Counted from the stretch's first letter, positions 46,554 through 58,919 are shown. The stretch is 64,000 nucleotides of DNA from Athripsodes cinereus (GCA_947579605.1 OX388329.1:24012299-24076298), one strand, 5' to 3'. The notes: generated from the letters alone by a model not told the origin. Numbers and translations: made by a program.

Positions 46554-47235
46554 TTGCTTGGAGACGAGACAGTCACAGGATTGAATGACAAGATAATTAA
46601 TAACCAGATACCACAAAACGGACAAGCGTTGAGCATAATGAATATGAGAAGATTGGATCAGGAATCGCATGAGCATGAGCATGTTTCAAAAGCAAAAAGT
46701 GTAAGCGAGGCTAGAATTAATATTAAGGTTTATTCTCTTTTGCCTACCCTAAAAAGAAAGCGGCGTGATGATTATACAGGATAAACCAGCCAAGAATTGC
46801 CTTTAACAAAAATCTAAAATATTGGAATCTCTGAATATTGATTTCAGCGTTAGGAAGATCTTTACTAAAACCTTTGTATGGAGCATTCTGCTATAATTAT
46901 GGTTGCCAGACGTGGACCATCAGCAAGAGTGAAAATGGACGGTTGGCGGCCTATGAGATGTGGTGCTACAGACGCATGCTGAAGATCCATTGTTCGGAAC
47001 ACGTCGAAAACGAAAAGATGTTAATCAGAATAGCAACTCCTTAAAATAGTCAGTCAACAACGAGGAAACTGGATTGACCACAATATCAGGCACCTAGGCG
47101 TACTCATTACCATCGCGGAGGGCAAGACCGAAGGCAGAAATGGTATGTGTACCAAACGAAGTAGGAAATGAACTGTGGCACACACGTAGAATTAAAGAGA
47201 CTGGCAGAAAATAGGGAGGAGTGTTGAAGAGAATC
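46554..47235 (+). pseudogene. LINE ORF remnant (post-reverse-transcriptase region)
   Basis: Bases 46838-47044 keep an open frame with YGCQTWTISKSENGRL, YEMWCYRRMLKI and ENEKMLIRI. This matches the segment after the reverse transcriptase in many insect endonuclease-RT elements ('YGCETWTL ... FEMWCYRRMLRISW'). Downstream, GGAAACTGGATTGACCACAA and further blocks look like the continuation but are broken by stops. The upstream part (46554-46784) is open but not clearly homologous. Reverse transcriptase catalytic motifs are absent; a dead copy, from a different family than the RTE at 41-45 kb. Confidence 0.65.
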
Positions 47236-47693
47236 AAAACTCGTTGCAAACCAATTCAATGGATTTTAACTCACAATAATAATGAATATGCAGAAAATTT
47301 ATATATACATTTTAATAAAATAACATTCTTAACTTTTTCCCTCTCTTCAAAGAGTTTGTGTATTTTCAAAAAACCTAACACACAATAATAACATTATTTA
47401 CACCAGTAAATAAACATTCTGTTCAACTGCTGCGCAACTACTTTGCTTACAAACAGCTAATTATACCAAGTTTATCTTTAATTAATCACTTTTCTTATAT
47501 AAGAACGCTTTGCCGCTTCAGAATCGTCTTAGAGAAACGCTCAAAGTTATTCACGGTATATTAATATTGTTATTTATAGTTCCTATATTACAATACTTTG
47601 TTCATTTTATTTAACTAGTCTTATTAACGTCAGCAATAGAATTATTATTCACAAGTTTTTCTATTGTTCAACTGGATTTCGACATAATACGCA

Positions 47694-47813
47694 GATGACT
47701 GAGAAACTGGATGAAGGAAGCAAAAGAAGTATGTAAGGATAGATCAATGTGGCGCACCGTCCCTGTGCCTACTCAATCTGTAACATGGCGTGAGCGTTTA
47801 GATAGATAGATTC
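47694..47813 (+). mobile_element. RTE 3' end fragment
   Basis: Encodes EAKEVCKDRSMWRTV, close to EAKEVCKDRSVWRSV at the C-terminus of the full RTE. It continues through TGGCGTGAGCG to a GATAGATAGA tail. Only about 120 bp remains, in the opposite orientation to the full element. Confidence 0.7.
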
Positions 47814-47949
47814 TATAATATATTCTCTTTACATAATGAATCATTGCAATATATTTTTTCTAATACTACAAACTATGCAAAATGCTCAAAAATAGGAACT
47901 TGTTGTATTAGGTAATCGATGCATATGTATACATGTATATGCAAACATA

Positions 47950-48945
47950 TCATACATACATACATACCATCACGCCGCTTCCCTCGCGGGGTAGGCAGAA
48001 AGGATCGAGCGCCACTTCCTTCTATCCTTGCATACATCTTTCGCTTCCGTCACTGTCATACAATTCCTCATGCATGCTCTCCTGTTCAATGTGCTCAACA
48101 CGTGACCGTCCTGTAGAATTTGATTTAAATGATCTTGCCATTTAATCCTCGGACGTCCGCGTCTCCGAGCACCATTCCTCTCAGCCAAATATATCTTCTT
48201 AGTCATTCTGTCCTCATTCATTCTTTCCACGTGCCCAAACTATCTTAACTTATTTACATTCATCTTTGTTATTACACCAACTTTCATTCCACATTCCTTT
48301 CGTGTATCACTGTTACGCACACGATCTCTCAGACTCTTGCCACACATCCTTCTCAACGATCTCATTTCCACTGCATTTATGCCACTTTCATCCTTTTTTA
48401 ACCATGTCCACGTCTCACTTGCATACATAAGTGTTGGCACTAAGATAGCAGAGTGCACCAACCTTTTAGCTGTGGTGGATATGTTTCTATTTGCAATTAT
48501 TGGTCGGATTACACCATTTACCTTATTGCCAGCAACTCCTCTCCTTTCAATATCGCCTTCACACCTCCCATCTCTCGTGAACAAACTACCTAAGTACACA
48601 CATTCGTCAACTTGCTCTAACACTTCGTTGTCAATCATTACCTGGCATACTGTTCTCTCACTTCCTCTTTCAAACACCATGATTTTTGTCTTTTTTGCAT
48701 TCATTCTCAATCCATTAATCGCACAATTTTCATAAACACACGTCATCATTCGCTGTAGATCACTTTCACTTTCAGCCATCAATACCAAATCATCGGCAAA
48801 CATTAACGCTCTTACATTCATCCCATTCATATCAACACCTACATTCAGTTCTTTCAATGGACGAATACAATGATCAATGTATAGGTTAAAAAGCCATGGC
48901 GACATCACGCACCCTTGTTTTACTTCTTTTGTAGGCGCATATGCA
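47950..48945 (-). pseudogene. second RTE copy, 5'-truncated, one in-frame stop
   Basis: On the minus strand, homology to the full RTE begins near 48930 at KQGCVMSPWLFNLY. It runs through FADDLVLMAES (the YADD motif with F for Y), MRSLRRMCGKSLRDRV, then VERMNEDRMTKKIYLAERNG and CKDRRKWRSIL to a stop at 47970-47972. The tail is an (ATAC)-type repeat at about 47949-47968. A single TAG at 48242-48240 interrupts the frame where the full RTE has Trp in the LRWFGHVERM motif; the frame is otherwise continuous on both sides. The endonuclease and most of the polymerase are absent. Protein similarity to the full element is moderate, so it belongs to a related but older subfamily. Confidence 0.9.
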
Positions 48946-48959
48946 AACAGCACGTGCGT

Positions 48960-50440
48960 TTAAATAACTTTTTCAGAAGAAGAAACAAAAGTATGAATAT
49001 ACTTATGTTTAAGTTAAAAGAGCAATATTTATAATGGAAACAAAAATGTAACAAAAGTATAAAAAAGAAATCTCGTGCTAAAAACGACCTATGTATGTAG
49101 GTATACATCATTATTATTATTACATAAATAGGTACTTACCATTTAGACACGTTCATTCCCCTCAAAATACGAATATTGTAGGTACTAAACGATGGAAAAC
49201 ATAAGCTTACATCTCACTTGTTCTAGATTTAATGTAATATCACACCCCGTAGTTAGTTGTTGGCAGCAGATTACAAACTTTGACAATGTAATTAGCTCAA
49301 TATGATCCAAATTCTTCGTACGGCTAAAACATCAACACCAATTTACGTATTATTTTTTTTACCTACGTGTGTAAAAACTCGTATATTTAAATCAACAGAT
49401 ACTTTTGCTTTATTACTACACCGTTTTCAACACTCATTTGTACTAAAAATCGTAACTGACTGATTCAACAAAATATTAATATTTCAATTTTAGCATCTTC
49501 ATTCAATATTTATAAGAATTCTAATTTCATGTTTGTAGGTAAATCACTCGTTTATTAAAAAAAATAGAAAAGTGCATCGAAAAAATATATTAGGTGATTT
49601 TGAAAAGCGTTTAATTGTCTTTATTTTCATATTATTACAAAACTAAACTTTTAAAATGATTGGATCATTGATGCACATAATGAGTTCTAAAATATTTCGA
49701 AATATCTATTCTAGTTGAAATCCATCTATTTTAAATAATTAGGAAATAAATACTCTCTCAAAAACGATCAAGATAAATATTCTTCATGTTTGAAATACTC
49801 GTAACCAACAAAGTATATTGTACACTCACGTGTAAGTAGATAATGTCAAGATATTAATTCTATAGGTGTTCAGGTCTCAGAATGCAGCAGATTGTGTAAA
49901 CCCCTTCAGGAGGAAATCGGATAAGTGTTAATGGTATGAGAAATAAGGTGATGTTTTCTCCGACAAGATGCACATATAGCATTCAACTTCCAACAAGTGG
50001 TATTTGGAGATAGAATATAGTGAAAATGTGTGTAGGTGCATCATGCACCGTGGTTAACCTAAACATATCGCGTGAATTAAATTTATTGAACTTCTTTATA
50101 CACCATTTTATAATAAAATACGGAACCGCTTAAGATAATCTTTTAAGAAAATTATATTTATTATGAAAAACAAATGTAGCTAAATTTTGGCTATATTATC
50201 AAATAGATGAATGTAAGGTCAACTAAGAAAAAGATCAAAAAAGAGACAACGTAAATCTATAACAGAAAAAAACTAATTTCTTGAAATGATTGAGAATAAA
50301 GAGCAAATGTCAAACAACTTAGAGATCGGTGTTTTCTTGGGGGGCGAAATCTCTGGTCATCAAAAGTAATCAAATACTATTTGATGAATACGTTTCATAA
50401 TTAGAATATTTTGTCTTCATACATTAACCATTGAATAACA
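48960..50440. other. AT-rich non-coding stretch
   Basis: No gene or repeat recognised. Confidence 0.5.
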
Positions 50441-50449
50441 TACATGGAC

Positions 50450-50610
50450 AATTCACACAGATCGAGCTAATCCCAAAACACATATAAATGTAACACCCAG
50501 ACCCAGGTCAATTCGAAAAAGTTCATTCTTCACTTTGTCCTGGCCGGGAATCGAACCCGGGACCTCGTGACTTTAAGTCAAGTGCGTTACCTCCGCCCCA
50601 CACCGGCCGA
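50450..50610 (-). mobile_element. tRNA-derived SINE, family B
   Basis: On the minus strand: GCCGGTGTGGGGCGGAGGTA, then GGTTCGATTCCCGGCC (a well-preserved B box), AATGAACTTTTT, CTGGGTGTTACAT, and AGCTCGATCTGTGTGAATTG. It has the same structure as 16741-16985 but with about 80 bp less in the middle of the body. Confidence 0.88.
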
Positions 50611-50619
50611 CTATGAAGT

Positions 50620-51540
50620 AGCAATAGCTTCCAAACATGGAATAAATACTCTTATTCCAAATAAAAGTTCTAAATATGACAAAAATATATTACTTCTCGA
50701 TACAAATGTAAACAGAAACATAAAATAACGTTCAAATAATAATCAATGAGTTCAACCGTAGAAAGGAAATATTTTCTTTTTATTTTTAACTTCCCTTTAA
50801 TGCAACTAACTATTAAAGCAACGATTCAAGAAATTGGATCGACTTCAAGAGCTTAGAACTTTCAGTTCGTAGTATGTATGTTCAGATTTAAACGTATGTT
50901 GGAGATATCTATTAATTTTATCCTTCAGTATGGAACAACTTTCAAGATACATATAATATAATCGGCATACGAATGAAAGTTGTTTAATCTAAAGTACGTA
51001 GGTACTAGGTACACTTCACGAATCCCAGAAGTCGTATAATATGGAAGCCATGTAGCCAAAATCTTAGTGACAATCATGGGAACTATAAAATTTACATTTT
51101 TATATAGCACTTTCACCACAAAAATATTATGATTTTCTTATTACTTAATCGCGTACTTAATCTATGAAACATTTTTAAATTGTGTTAATTTAGGACTACA
51201 GAAATAAAAATCCGTAAAAGAACTCATCAAAAACAATCGTATTTTTAATCCCTAGATATAAAAAATTAACACTGTGTATTGTAATTACTACGTAGGTATA
51301 TTTTAATGTATTTTTCCAGTGTTTAAGAATGTTGTCTGAATACGCCTGTGGAATAGGCAAAAGCGAGAAGTGTAAGTATAAGTGTGGCATGCACATTCCT
51401 TTTATTCTCTTTTGTCTATGTTTTGAAGTGTTAAATATTAGCAACTTCTGTGACATATTTACAAAACCTAATCAATGGATGAGTAACAAAGAATTATATT
51501 TTCATAGTATGCAGTATTTTAATGATAAGTACTCTTTTAA
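50620..51540. other. AT-rich non-coding stretch
   Basis: Nothing recognised. The frames at 51196-51616 on opposite strands overlap and look like chance, though the plus one runs into the next repeat. Confidence 0.45.
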
Positions 51541-51544
51541 TTCA

Positions 51545-51735
51545 ATCACAAGATATGAAGCACTCGCAAGACAGAGAGATAGTGTTAGGTGTTCCGACAC
51601 TTACGAATCGGGTTAAGCTGGGCTTAGCGCTTTAAGCCATGCCAACGTTAACCATTCACCAATCTAACCGCGCCTCCCCTGTAAATGAATGCTCCATTAA
51701 ACGACACCAAATAAATCATCCGACATAAATACATA
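51545..51735 (-). repeat. dispersed repeat of unknown class, copy 3
   Basis: This is the longest copy. Its one end (minus strand GATTTATTTGGTGTCGTTTA) is shared with 22620-22665 and its other part (plus strand GTGTTCCGACACTTAC) with 6167-6182. The minus-strand end has ATCTCTCTGTCTTGCGAGTG. Confidence 0.55.
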
Positions 51736-51744
51736 TTTGTCTAT

Positions 51745-54700
51745 GGTTTTTCATATCACTGGATTTGGTAGTAGGTACATTTTTCTTAAATCACGTATTA
51801 AAAATTGTATGAAAAAGTCAGACAAATTCTCAGTTCAAAATATGACATAATAAACATTCTACTTCACGTTACAATTCTCTTGTTCACAATGTAAAGGATG
51901 AAGATCTTACCACACATGATAACATGCAGCAAGTAAATATTTTATTGGATCGTAAACGGTGCATCAGCATTTTATGATGTAGACGTTGCATTCCTATACG
52001 AGCATATGCGGTTCATTTATATACGACAAGACTACCTTCGTATTAAAACGTATCATCATATAATACATTTACACATACCTACCTTAAACTCTGTGCCGTA
52101 TCATACCTTTACTTTATCAAGGAAATAAATAGACGCACGCCACAAGAACAAGACAACTTCCTTAGTCCTAACATCTTCTCGTTTCACGTACATTCCGTGT
52201 AAAGACAATAGGTAAGTAATAAATGTAACAAACAATCTTCGAATAAAACATTGTGCTGTCAAACTAGTGATCTTTTATAAAAATGTAACATTAATGTAAA
52301 TTGTAATTGTATTTATATTTAATAATAATTACTGATTTCTACATATTTTTAAAATACATATTTTTAAATTTGAACAAATTGTGATTTGATGAAACTATTC
52401 TATCCATTAGAAACTGTACGTTGTACAAAAGTTTGTAAATCTGATTTCAATTTTCAGTCATTCTATATATTTGTCTTTCCGTCACATTAATTCGGTTTCC
52501 AGTACATATTCTACCATTCCACAATATTAATATTTACCTTACTTTAATTATAATTTTACGACTTATTTCATTTGGATCAGAAATTATATGAAACAGTTCG
52601 TTTTTTTTTTCATTTCTAACATTTACTTTAATGCAGCTTATTCAGGTATCATTGCATCGAAACATTAATTTTTTTCGAATATGTGTTTTTCTAAAAGTGA
52701 AAACTTTGTAATTTTTCAAAATATGTTTTTTTCTAAAAGTGAATGCATAGTGTAGCGGTATCTTCATGCAGCACAGAGTGAGGAATGTGGTTAAAAACTT
52801 TACTACATACTAAGTGCTTTAGTTTAGAGAAATGTCTTTGTAGGTGTATGTAGGTTTACTGTGAGTGCGGTTGTGTTATATTCTCAACGGAACAGCAAGT
52901 ACTTTGATAATGTTGTATTAAAACACATTATTATACTCTCTAATATCACATTACCTTATACTTAATGGGATAAAGAGTCGAAACAACAACTCTGCCTCCA
53001 TATTGTCTCGTATAATATGCAAATATGAACATACTAAAAATATAATCATCTTAAAATATTAATAATAATATCTTAAAACATAATTGTATAATTAGAGACA
53101 AGGATGTGTGTAAGGATTCATATAAATGTTATTGTAGCTATAACTGACAATACATTTATTAAATAATAATTATTATAGATGGAAGGACAACCTGGTACTA
53201 TTATTTGTTGATGTAAATTACACACAAATGGTTCAGAACCATATTAAAAAAGTCTTGAGTCGTACAAGAGTCATGATTTAGTTTAGAAAAAGTTTGGATA
53301 AGCTGAAAGAAATCGCGCCTTTGCGTTAAACTCCACCTCTGTATGTTTATTGTATTTAATTTGAATGCGTTTCTTTATAAAATTGTATGTATTGTTTTTA
53401 ACGTACGGAAAAGAATTAATAATAAGTAGTTGACCAGTTGAACTCTGCACGTTAATTTATTTTGCAAAACGCTCAAAGGAAAAAAAGTGAAGTCTTTGTA
53501 ATAGGGACGAGAATATTATTTTTTATTGAATTATGTTTATAATTTACTATAACAGTTCCTTAATAAATTCTACAATTTCTACTCCTAAAGAAAATCATAT
53601 GTTGTTCCTATAAAAGCTACTGCCAAGCATAAGACATTTTAAAGTCTAAGCCACCATGAACCTGATAGATAAAGAACAGTGTTGTTTTATTTTTGACAAA
53701 GATCATTAGTAATTCTCAAAACACATCACGGTCAGAACATCATCTCTCTTGAATCAGAGAGACTAAAGATTTTTCTCCTTCGTGATATACTCATATCACC
53801 TGATATCTAATATCCTCCTAAGATACCTACACCAAAAGATGAATATCTCGCTCTTATGAGCTATGGCTAGGCGCCAAGAATCACAGGCGTAAAAAAGACC
53901 GATATACTACAAACATTAAATACGTTACTTTTTTTTATACTAATATCAGACGCCTCTTTCCTGAGCTTTTTGGAACCAGTAACTTTCGATCCTTCTAAAA
54001 CTTTTAATGAATGCCAAAGTGAATTGAAATGTTAGATAAGCTAGGCATTGCACAAGTGGAAATTTGTTCTAGTGTGCTGAGATCACAGACTATTCACAAA
54101 TTCTGTTCATATTATTCTATCTTTATAATGACATTAGACTATCTAAAAATAGTTCATGTGGTAAGTCAAAGATTCCCTCAACCCTCTGCAGTGTAAAGTC
54201 GAGATCCTTGAAATAATAGACGGGATTAATACCGTTGGCGTCGCTAGAAACGCTATGAAAGTCTCTCTCTTAACCCCCGACTACATGTCAACATGGGTTA
54301 TGGTTTTACTTTGTATGCTCACTACTAAATAATAATAATGTTAAGTACATTTCGTTAATTACTAAATCCTGATAATTAATTAATGTAAACTGTATTCGGT
54401 TTTGTTTACGTATTTTACTCGAGTTAATTTTATGAGATTTAATAGTATTATTAACATATTACGTATTACTAAACGAAACGTAAGTAATAACGAAACTTTT
54501 TTGTATGATTTTATCCATTCTTAGTCCACAGCAAAGATGTTTCACTTTTTTCTATAAATTTAAGAGTGTCCAAGAACATCATGAATAAGACATTAAATTT
54601 GACATTTCCAATTCAGCAATGAAATATGCCATGGATCCTTATTGTCTTATTTTTTAATAAGCGCAAAGAAGACAATTTTCATGACTATATTTGGTCCACT

Positions 54701-54915
54701 AGCTACCCTAACCATAGGAGATATTGGGATAGTAAATTTATTTAATTTTTTAATTTTTTTAAATTAAATTTTATAAATGTTTAAAGCACAAAACAGACAA
54801 TAACTACATATATAAAGTTAGAAAAAAGGTTAATCTTTCAGAAATCAGCTATCATCCAATACCGTGTATCCATATCCATTTCGAAAAATATTTTTTGATA
54901 AGAGTAAATACATTA
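51745..54915. other. AT-rich non-coding stretch
   Basis: About 3.2 kb with no gene or repeat recognised. It was read for further dipeptidase exons on the minus strand without success. Confidence 0.45.
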
Positions 54916-54921
54916 TAATGC

Positions 54922-55064
54922 ACAAGAGTTGCGCGGTTCGACCCCAGGTGCCGGCACAATCGCAATCGAAACTAGTTATTAACTTTCTGTGTTTGGTTAT
55001 AAAGTTGCATTTGAATTTATAACAAAAACCCGGATACATATTTATAAAAAAAAAAAAAACTTCT
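54922..55064 (+). mobile_element. tRNA-derived SINE, family A, diverged
   Basis: GCGGTTCGACCCCAGGTGCC (B box), a diverged body with AAGTTGCATTTGAATTTATA and ACAAAAACCCGGATACATAT, and an A tract at about 55047-55059. It is 5'-truncated like the 8.9-kb copy. Confidence 0.75.
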
Positions 55065-55069
55065 CGTAT

Positions 55070-55980
55070 TAATTTTGATAGGCAAAAATAACATTTATAT
55101 TGTTTGTAAAGTTTACAAGAAAATTTTTCTCTTGAAATACTGTTTATGACACAATAATGTTTCTAAAAAAACGCAAAACGATTTACAGGTAACGGTTTTG
55201 TATATTTGAATCAAAACCTCATTTTACGTAAAAAAAGACACACCACCTCAAGTATTCCGTTATACATTTTATTACTGCTGCTGCCAAAACAGTTTATATT
55301 TAAACGAAAAAAAACACAATATTACAAACAATTCGAGTTCACGATACGCCCAACCGAAAATTTATGAACACAGAAATAAACATAGTTAAATGATTATTCC
55401 TCGGTGTCTAAACATAAAGTGAAATTCGGACCAACTCTCGGAATAATCACATACAGTAAAACCTTAACATAACGAAGCTCAAGGGAAGCTCTTCGATATA
55501 TTATTGAAATACCATAAACGAAGCTCTTCGGTATATTATTGAAATACCATACAACGAAATTTTCGAAAGAACGATAAAATGCTCTCTTTACAACATTTCG
55601 AATGTTCTTTTAATTCGCTTCAGTCTTTATAATTTTCAAGTCTTTATAAAAATTAGAAGTATTACGGCGTTCGCTGCCAAAAAATATTTGAATTCCATGC
55701 TTATTCAAAATCTGTCCATTGCGTTCTCAATACTTGTTAAGATTGTAAAGAAAACGGTTTTGGAAATAGTTTTAATTGTTTTCAACATACACTTTTTGTG
55801 CATCTTTGAAAACTTCTGTACAACGTTAGATTTTTTTTTAATATAGCGAAGTTCTCAGCTCTCTAGAAAAGGAAATAGGATATTAAGGATCAATAGAAGG
55901 CTCACAATGCGAATCCGATGCAATTTAGTACGATAGCCAACTAACATGCCCACGGATAGGGACGGCTGTAGTCCTCAAGA
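55070..55980. other. AT-rich non-coding stretch
   Basis: A short direct repeat, ACGAAGCTCTTCGGTATATT-like, occurs near 55493 and 55515. Otherwise nothing was recognised. Confidence 0.45.
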
Positions 55981-55983
55981 CCT

Positions 55984-56133
55984 GCAGGGCTACTCTTAAC
56001 ACAATCTAAATACGATCTTAATCTAGTCTTGATCTTGATCATACGACGCGCGAAGGAATTTTTGACTAATAGTCACTTATGATTAAGATTAAGATCGTGT
56101 TTAGATTTTGTCAAGAGTAACCCTACTGATTCT
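55984..56133. mobile_element. fold-back MITE, about 150 bp
   Basis: The left arm, CAGGGCTACTCTTAACACAA then TCTAAATACGATCTTAATCT, is matched by the reverse complement of the right arm, CAGTAGGGTTACTCTTGACA, AAATCTAAACACGATCTTAATCT. Arms of about 45-60 bp leave a short centre. No clear target duplication was found, so the superfamily is open. Confidence 0.75.
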
Positions 56134-56326
56134 AGGTAATAACAAAGCGATGCGTATTGCAACCTATTGAAGTCGAAAGATATAAGCTAAACACGGAAAA
56201 TAAGTATGTTAGAAAAATATCGAAGTTCAACTGTAGTTATATTTTTCTTGTCGGTATTGTGGGTACACTTTTATTCAATAATATTTCGTTTGCAGTTTTG
56301 AATAAAATCAAATAACAAATACTCAC

Positions 56327-56459
56327 CATTGACCGATGTTGCCAACTGCAAATATTGAGGATATTTGTCAACCATACGTTTGATGACATCTACTTGTTCC
56401 AATGTTAGTTGAACGGCATCCTTGTTTTGAGCGGCGCATGGGACAAAGGCTGACCAAAA
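56327..56459 (-). CDS. membrane dipeptidase (peptidase M19), one internal exon
   Basis: 133 bp between a pyrimidine-rich acceptor (TTTTTTTCTTTTTCAG ending at 56460) and a consensus donor GTGAGT (56326-56321), on the minus strand. It encodes 44 residues plus one base: FWSAFVPC, then NKDAVQLTLEQVDVIKRMVD, then KYPQY and LATS. This is the segment right after 'VGGQ' in membrane (renal) dipeptidases such as DPEP1, where FWS.Y.PC..Q..DAV..TLEQ.DV is conserved. These zinc enzymes, usually GPI-anchored outside the cell, hydrolyse dipeptides such as those from glutathione breakdown. The zinc ligands lie in other exons (HxD upstream, VEGGH and two His downstream), none found in this window. Intron phases are 0 before and 1 after. 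The reading frame is intact with good splice sites, so it is probably part of a live gene; an exon in a decaying copy cannot be excluded. Confidence 0.88.
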
Positions 56460-56620
56460 CTGAAAAAGAAAAAAATAACATTTTGATTCACTGAAAACTT
56501 AGATCGGTGACCATATGTTGACATTCAATATGTACAGAATAAAGTGTTGTTTTTATATTGCCATCGATATTTAAAAATATATTTCTATACAAATCTTTTA
56601 CACAATATCAATCATATATC

Positions 56621-56935
56621 ATCATCATCATCATCGCCCTCAACGCTCCTCTCGGGAGCCCAGCAGGACAGAAACCAGCCTCTTCCATTCAGAGCGTCTC
56701 TGTGTCAATTGCGTCACCTCTTCCTACAACATTCCCTGCGCTCTGATATCGTGTTCATAGGAACGGTGTATTGTGAAAGAAGGGCCCTCGAGCCTACGGA
56801 ACCCTTGCGGACGGAAGAACAGTGCTCTTTTTGCCAATTATCATTGGGCATTCTCAGAACATAACCCAGCCAGGACCATCGTCTCTCCTATATCACGGAG
56901 ATTACAGATATCTGCTGGGTGGGTTGGTGCACAGC
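56621..56935 (-). pseudogene. RTE-like LINE ORF C-terminus and (ATG)n tail
   Basis: On the minus strand, codons read RRWSWLGYVLRMPNDNWQK near 56890, similar to the 'RRWxWIGHVLRM' motif of insect retroelement ORFs. After that the frame decays and the copy ends ERSVEGDDDD with a (GAT)n run at 56618-56634. It belongs to a family distinct from the RTE at 41-45 kb. It sits about 160 bp upstream of the dipeptidase exon, inside what should be its preceding intron. Confidence 0.7.
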
Positions 56936-57235
56936 ATCAATATTTTGTCAAATGGTATCAACCATATAAACAATCTTTTATTAATAAAAATAATTCACTC
57001 ATATTTAGTAATAATAATAATAAGTAAGTGATCTCCCATGATTGTACTATTTCATAGAACATAATGGAAGAATCAACTCGAATAATGTAGGGGTTCTACA
57101 TTTTGAATATAAATTTATTTTAATATTTTATGGTTTTTGTTATTTAATGTTATATTTAAATTTTATTGTTAATCTTATATTGTGTTCAAAATGTAGAATC
57201 TTATGTTGTTTTGTTAAATAAATGAGATATGAGAT

Positions 57236-57345
57236 AATAATAATAAACTTTATTGTACAAAATATATGGATACAAATGATAAGGTTACATGGTATAAACG
57301 AATAATTTTGCACAATGGGCGAGTTTATCGCAGGGACGCGGTATC
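57236..57345 (-). mobile_element. LINE 3' tail
   Basis: The minus strand ends TGTACAATAAAGTTTATTAT followed by (TAT)n, a common lepidopteran LINE terminus with an AATAAA signal. Confidence 0.55.
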
Positions 57346-57398
57346 TTCCAACTAACCCAATTTTATTGTATGTAGGTAATTAGTACTATAGTAATTCC

Positions 57399-57541
57399 AC
57401 ATTGACTTCATTAATCTTGAGCCGGCTTTCAAGAACTTCCGCTTTCATCATCAGTCTAAAATAAAGTTTAAAAGATCCATGTCATTGACGAACGGAAGCT
57501 TTTAAAAGCCGGTTCATGATTAATAAAGTCACTGTGTCAAT
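57399..57541. mobile_element. palindromic Penelope-type terminal fragment
   Basis: Left arm ACATTGACTTCATTAATCTT, GAGCCGGCTTTCAAGAACTT, CCG at about 57399-57441; right arm ACGGAAGCTTTTAAAAGCCG, GTTCATGATTAATAAAGTCA, CTGTGT at about 57491-57537 is its inverted copy. The left side abuts CATCATCAG (CTGATGATG on minus). Same family and layout as 9384-9520. Confidence 0.65.
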
Positions 57542-57559
57542 CTATACTCAGGCATTAAG

Positions 57560-58385
57560 TAAAACTCTAAAGGTTACAAATGAGTTGTTTATTTCAAACG
57601 GTTTGATAATATTTCAGTATTGAAAATCACACAAATAAAATATAATAATAAATAATGTTTACATTAATCAGAATCAAAATAAAATATCTAGACGTTTTTT
57701 TCAATAAACGAATGCCCTATAATATAATCAAAGATTTATAAAGCAATCAAAGAAACGAAGCAAAAACGTGACCTTTATTTTCAGAAAGACAAAGTAAAAT
57801 AAAAAAATACGAACGAAATGAACAAAAAAAAACTTTTAACGCAAAAAAGGGAATGTAAAAACGTGAACAGATATAATAAATTTATCCCGAAATCTTTTTT
57901 ATTTGAATCTGATGTAGAAACTACTACTCCGGTACATTGCGAAGTGTCAAATTTTATGAATAAATCGTAGAGGTCAATAAAAAGATTGTAAAAATACAAA
58001 ACAATGTATCGTAAAAACGGCGTAAGTAACTTTATATAAGCCGAGACAACCACAATTTTGATAACCCGACTGAAATTGACTATTTTACATAAATTTCCAA
58101 CAAGAGTGAGTACATAAGTACAACATACAAAGGTAAAGTGTATCTACTCCTGAAACGTGAGATATGCCAGAATTATACCGACAATATTTCGAGTCTTGAT
58201 CATTTAAACACCGGAGTAATATTTTTGAATAAAGAACATATTTTTCACATTTTGACACCTGATACGGTTAAAACATAGTAGGTACTTTTTAAACCCTAAA
58301 CTTTTCTAAAAGTACTTTTAAATATTTTTCAATTCTAGCTTAGTGGCACACTTGTTTACAAGTACATAATTTAGTTAAAATTTTA
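57560..58385. other. AT-rich non-coding stretch
   Basis: Nothing recognised. Confidence 0.5.
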
Positions 58386-58419
58386 ATAATATTGTGAAAT
58401 TTGTTAGTGAAAAAACTCC

Positions 58420-58865
58420 CCAATGACACGTAGAGAAGAAGAAGAAGTTAAGTTTGAGTGCAAAATGATATTTTACCTCACGAAAGGTTGTTTCTAAACA
58501 CATAATATGGACGATTTGTATCTTGCTGAGTAGCAATGTTTTCAACTTGCTCCTGAATGTGGCAGTAGGTTGATTCTGTCTTGTATCCGCCAATCATCGG
58601 TTCCAGGCAGTTAGCCCCGTGACACTGAAGCTCTTCTCTGCGAATTCGGAAGTGTTTGCTCTGTTGGGTTCTACAAGTTTGTTGACTGCGGTGGAAGCTG
58701 TGCGCAGTCGTCGACGGGACAGAGTTCAGCGAGGTTTATAGGTGCTGTGCCGCTAAAGGCCTTGTGAACCGTGAGGCACAGTTTGAACTCCATTCTGGGA
58801 CTCTCAGCTAATGTAACTCCTATTACGTCCAATCGTGCACACAATTTGCTACAACTAGAGGACGC
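58420..58865 (-). pseudogene. CR1/L2-type LINE: C-terminal part of ORF2
   Basis: Minus-strand codons from about 58815 read RMEFKLCLTVHKAFSGTAPI, then NLAELCPV. After a stop and a frame change come SEFAEKSFSV and, nearer 58570, TATFRSKLKTLL. The order 'FKLCLLVHKAL.G.AP..L.ELC', 'F..RSFSV.GP..WN' and 'FRSKLKT.LF' is the classic C-terminus of CR1/L2-like reverse-transcriptase ORFs. At least two breaks separate the blocks, and the polymerase core is missing, so this is an old dead copy. A (GAA)n run lies at its end near 58432-58446. Confidence 0.75.
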
Positions 58866-58919
58866 AATAATGTAATATAAAAGCAAAATTAGAAAAATAA
58901 ATACGGCTTTCAAATCGAA

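Noticed and set aside
50545..50610. A tRNA gene on the minus strand at the head of SINE B
   Set aside because: The head continues into the SINE body shared with 16741-16985 and has no proper acceptor stem.
53655..53711. CCACCATGAAC start with a short frame at 53.66 kb
   Set aside because: The start context is good but the frame is under 20 codons, has no splice donor and no similarity.
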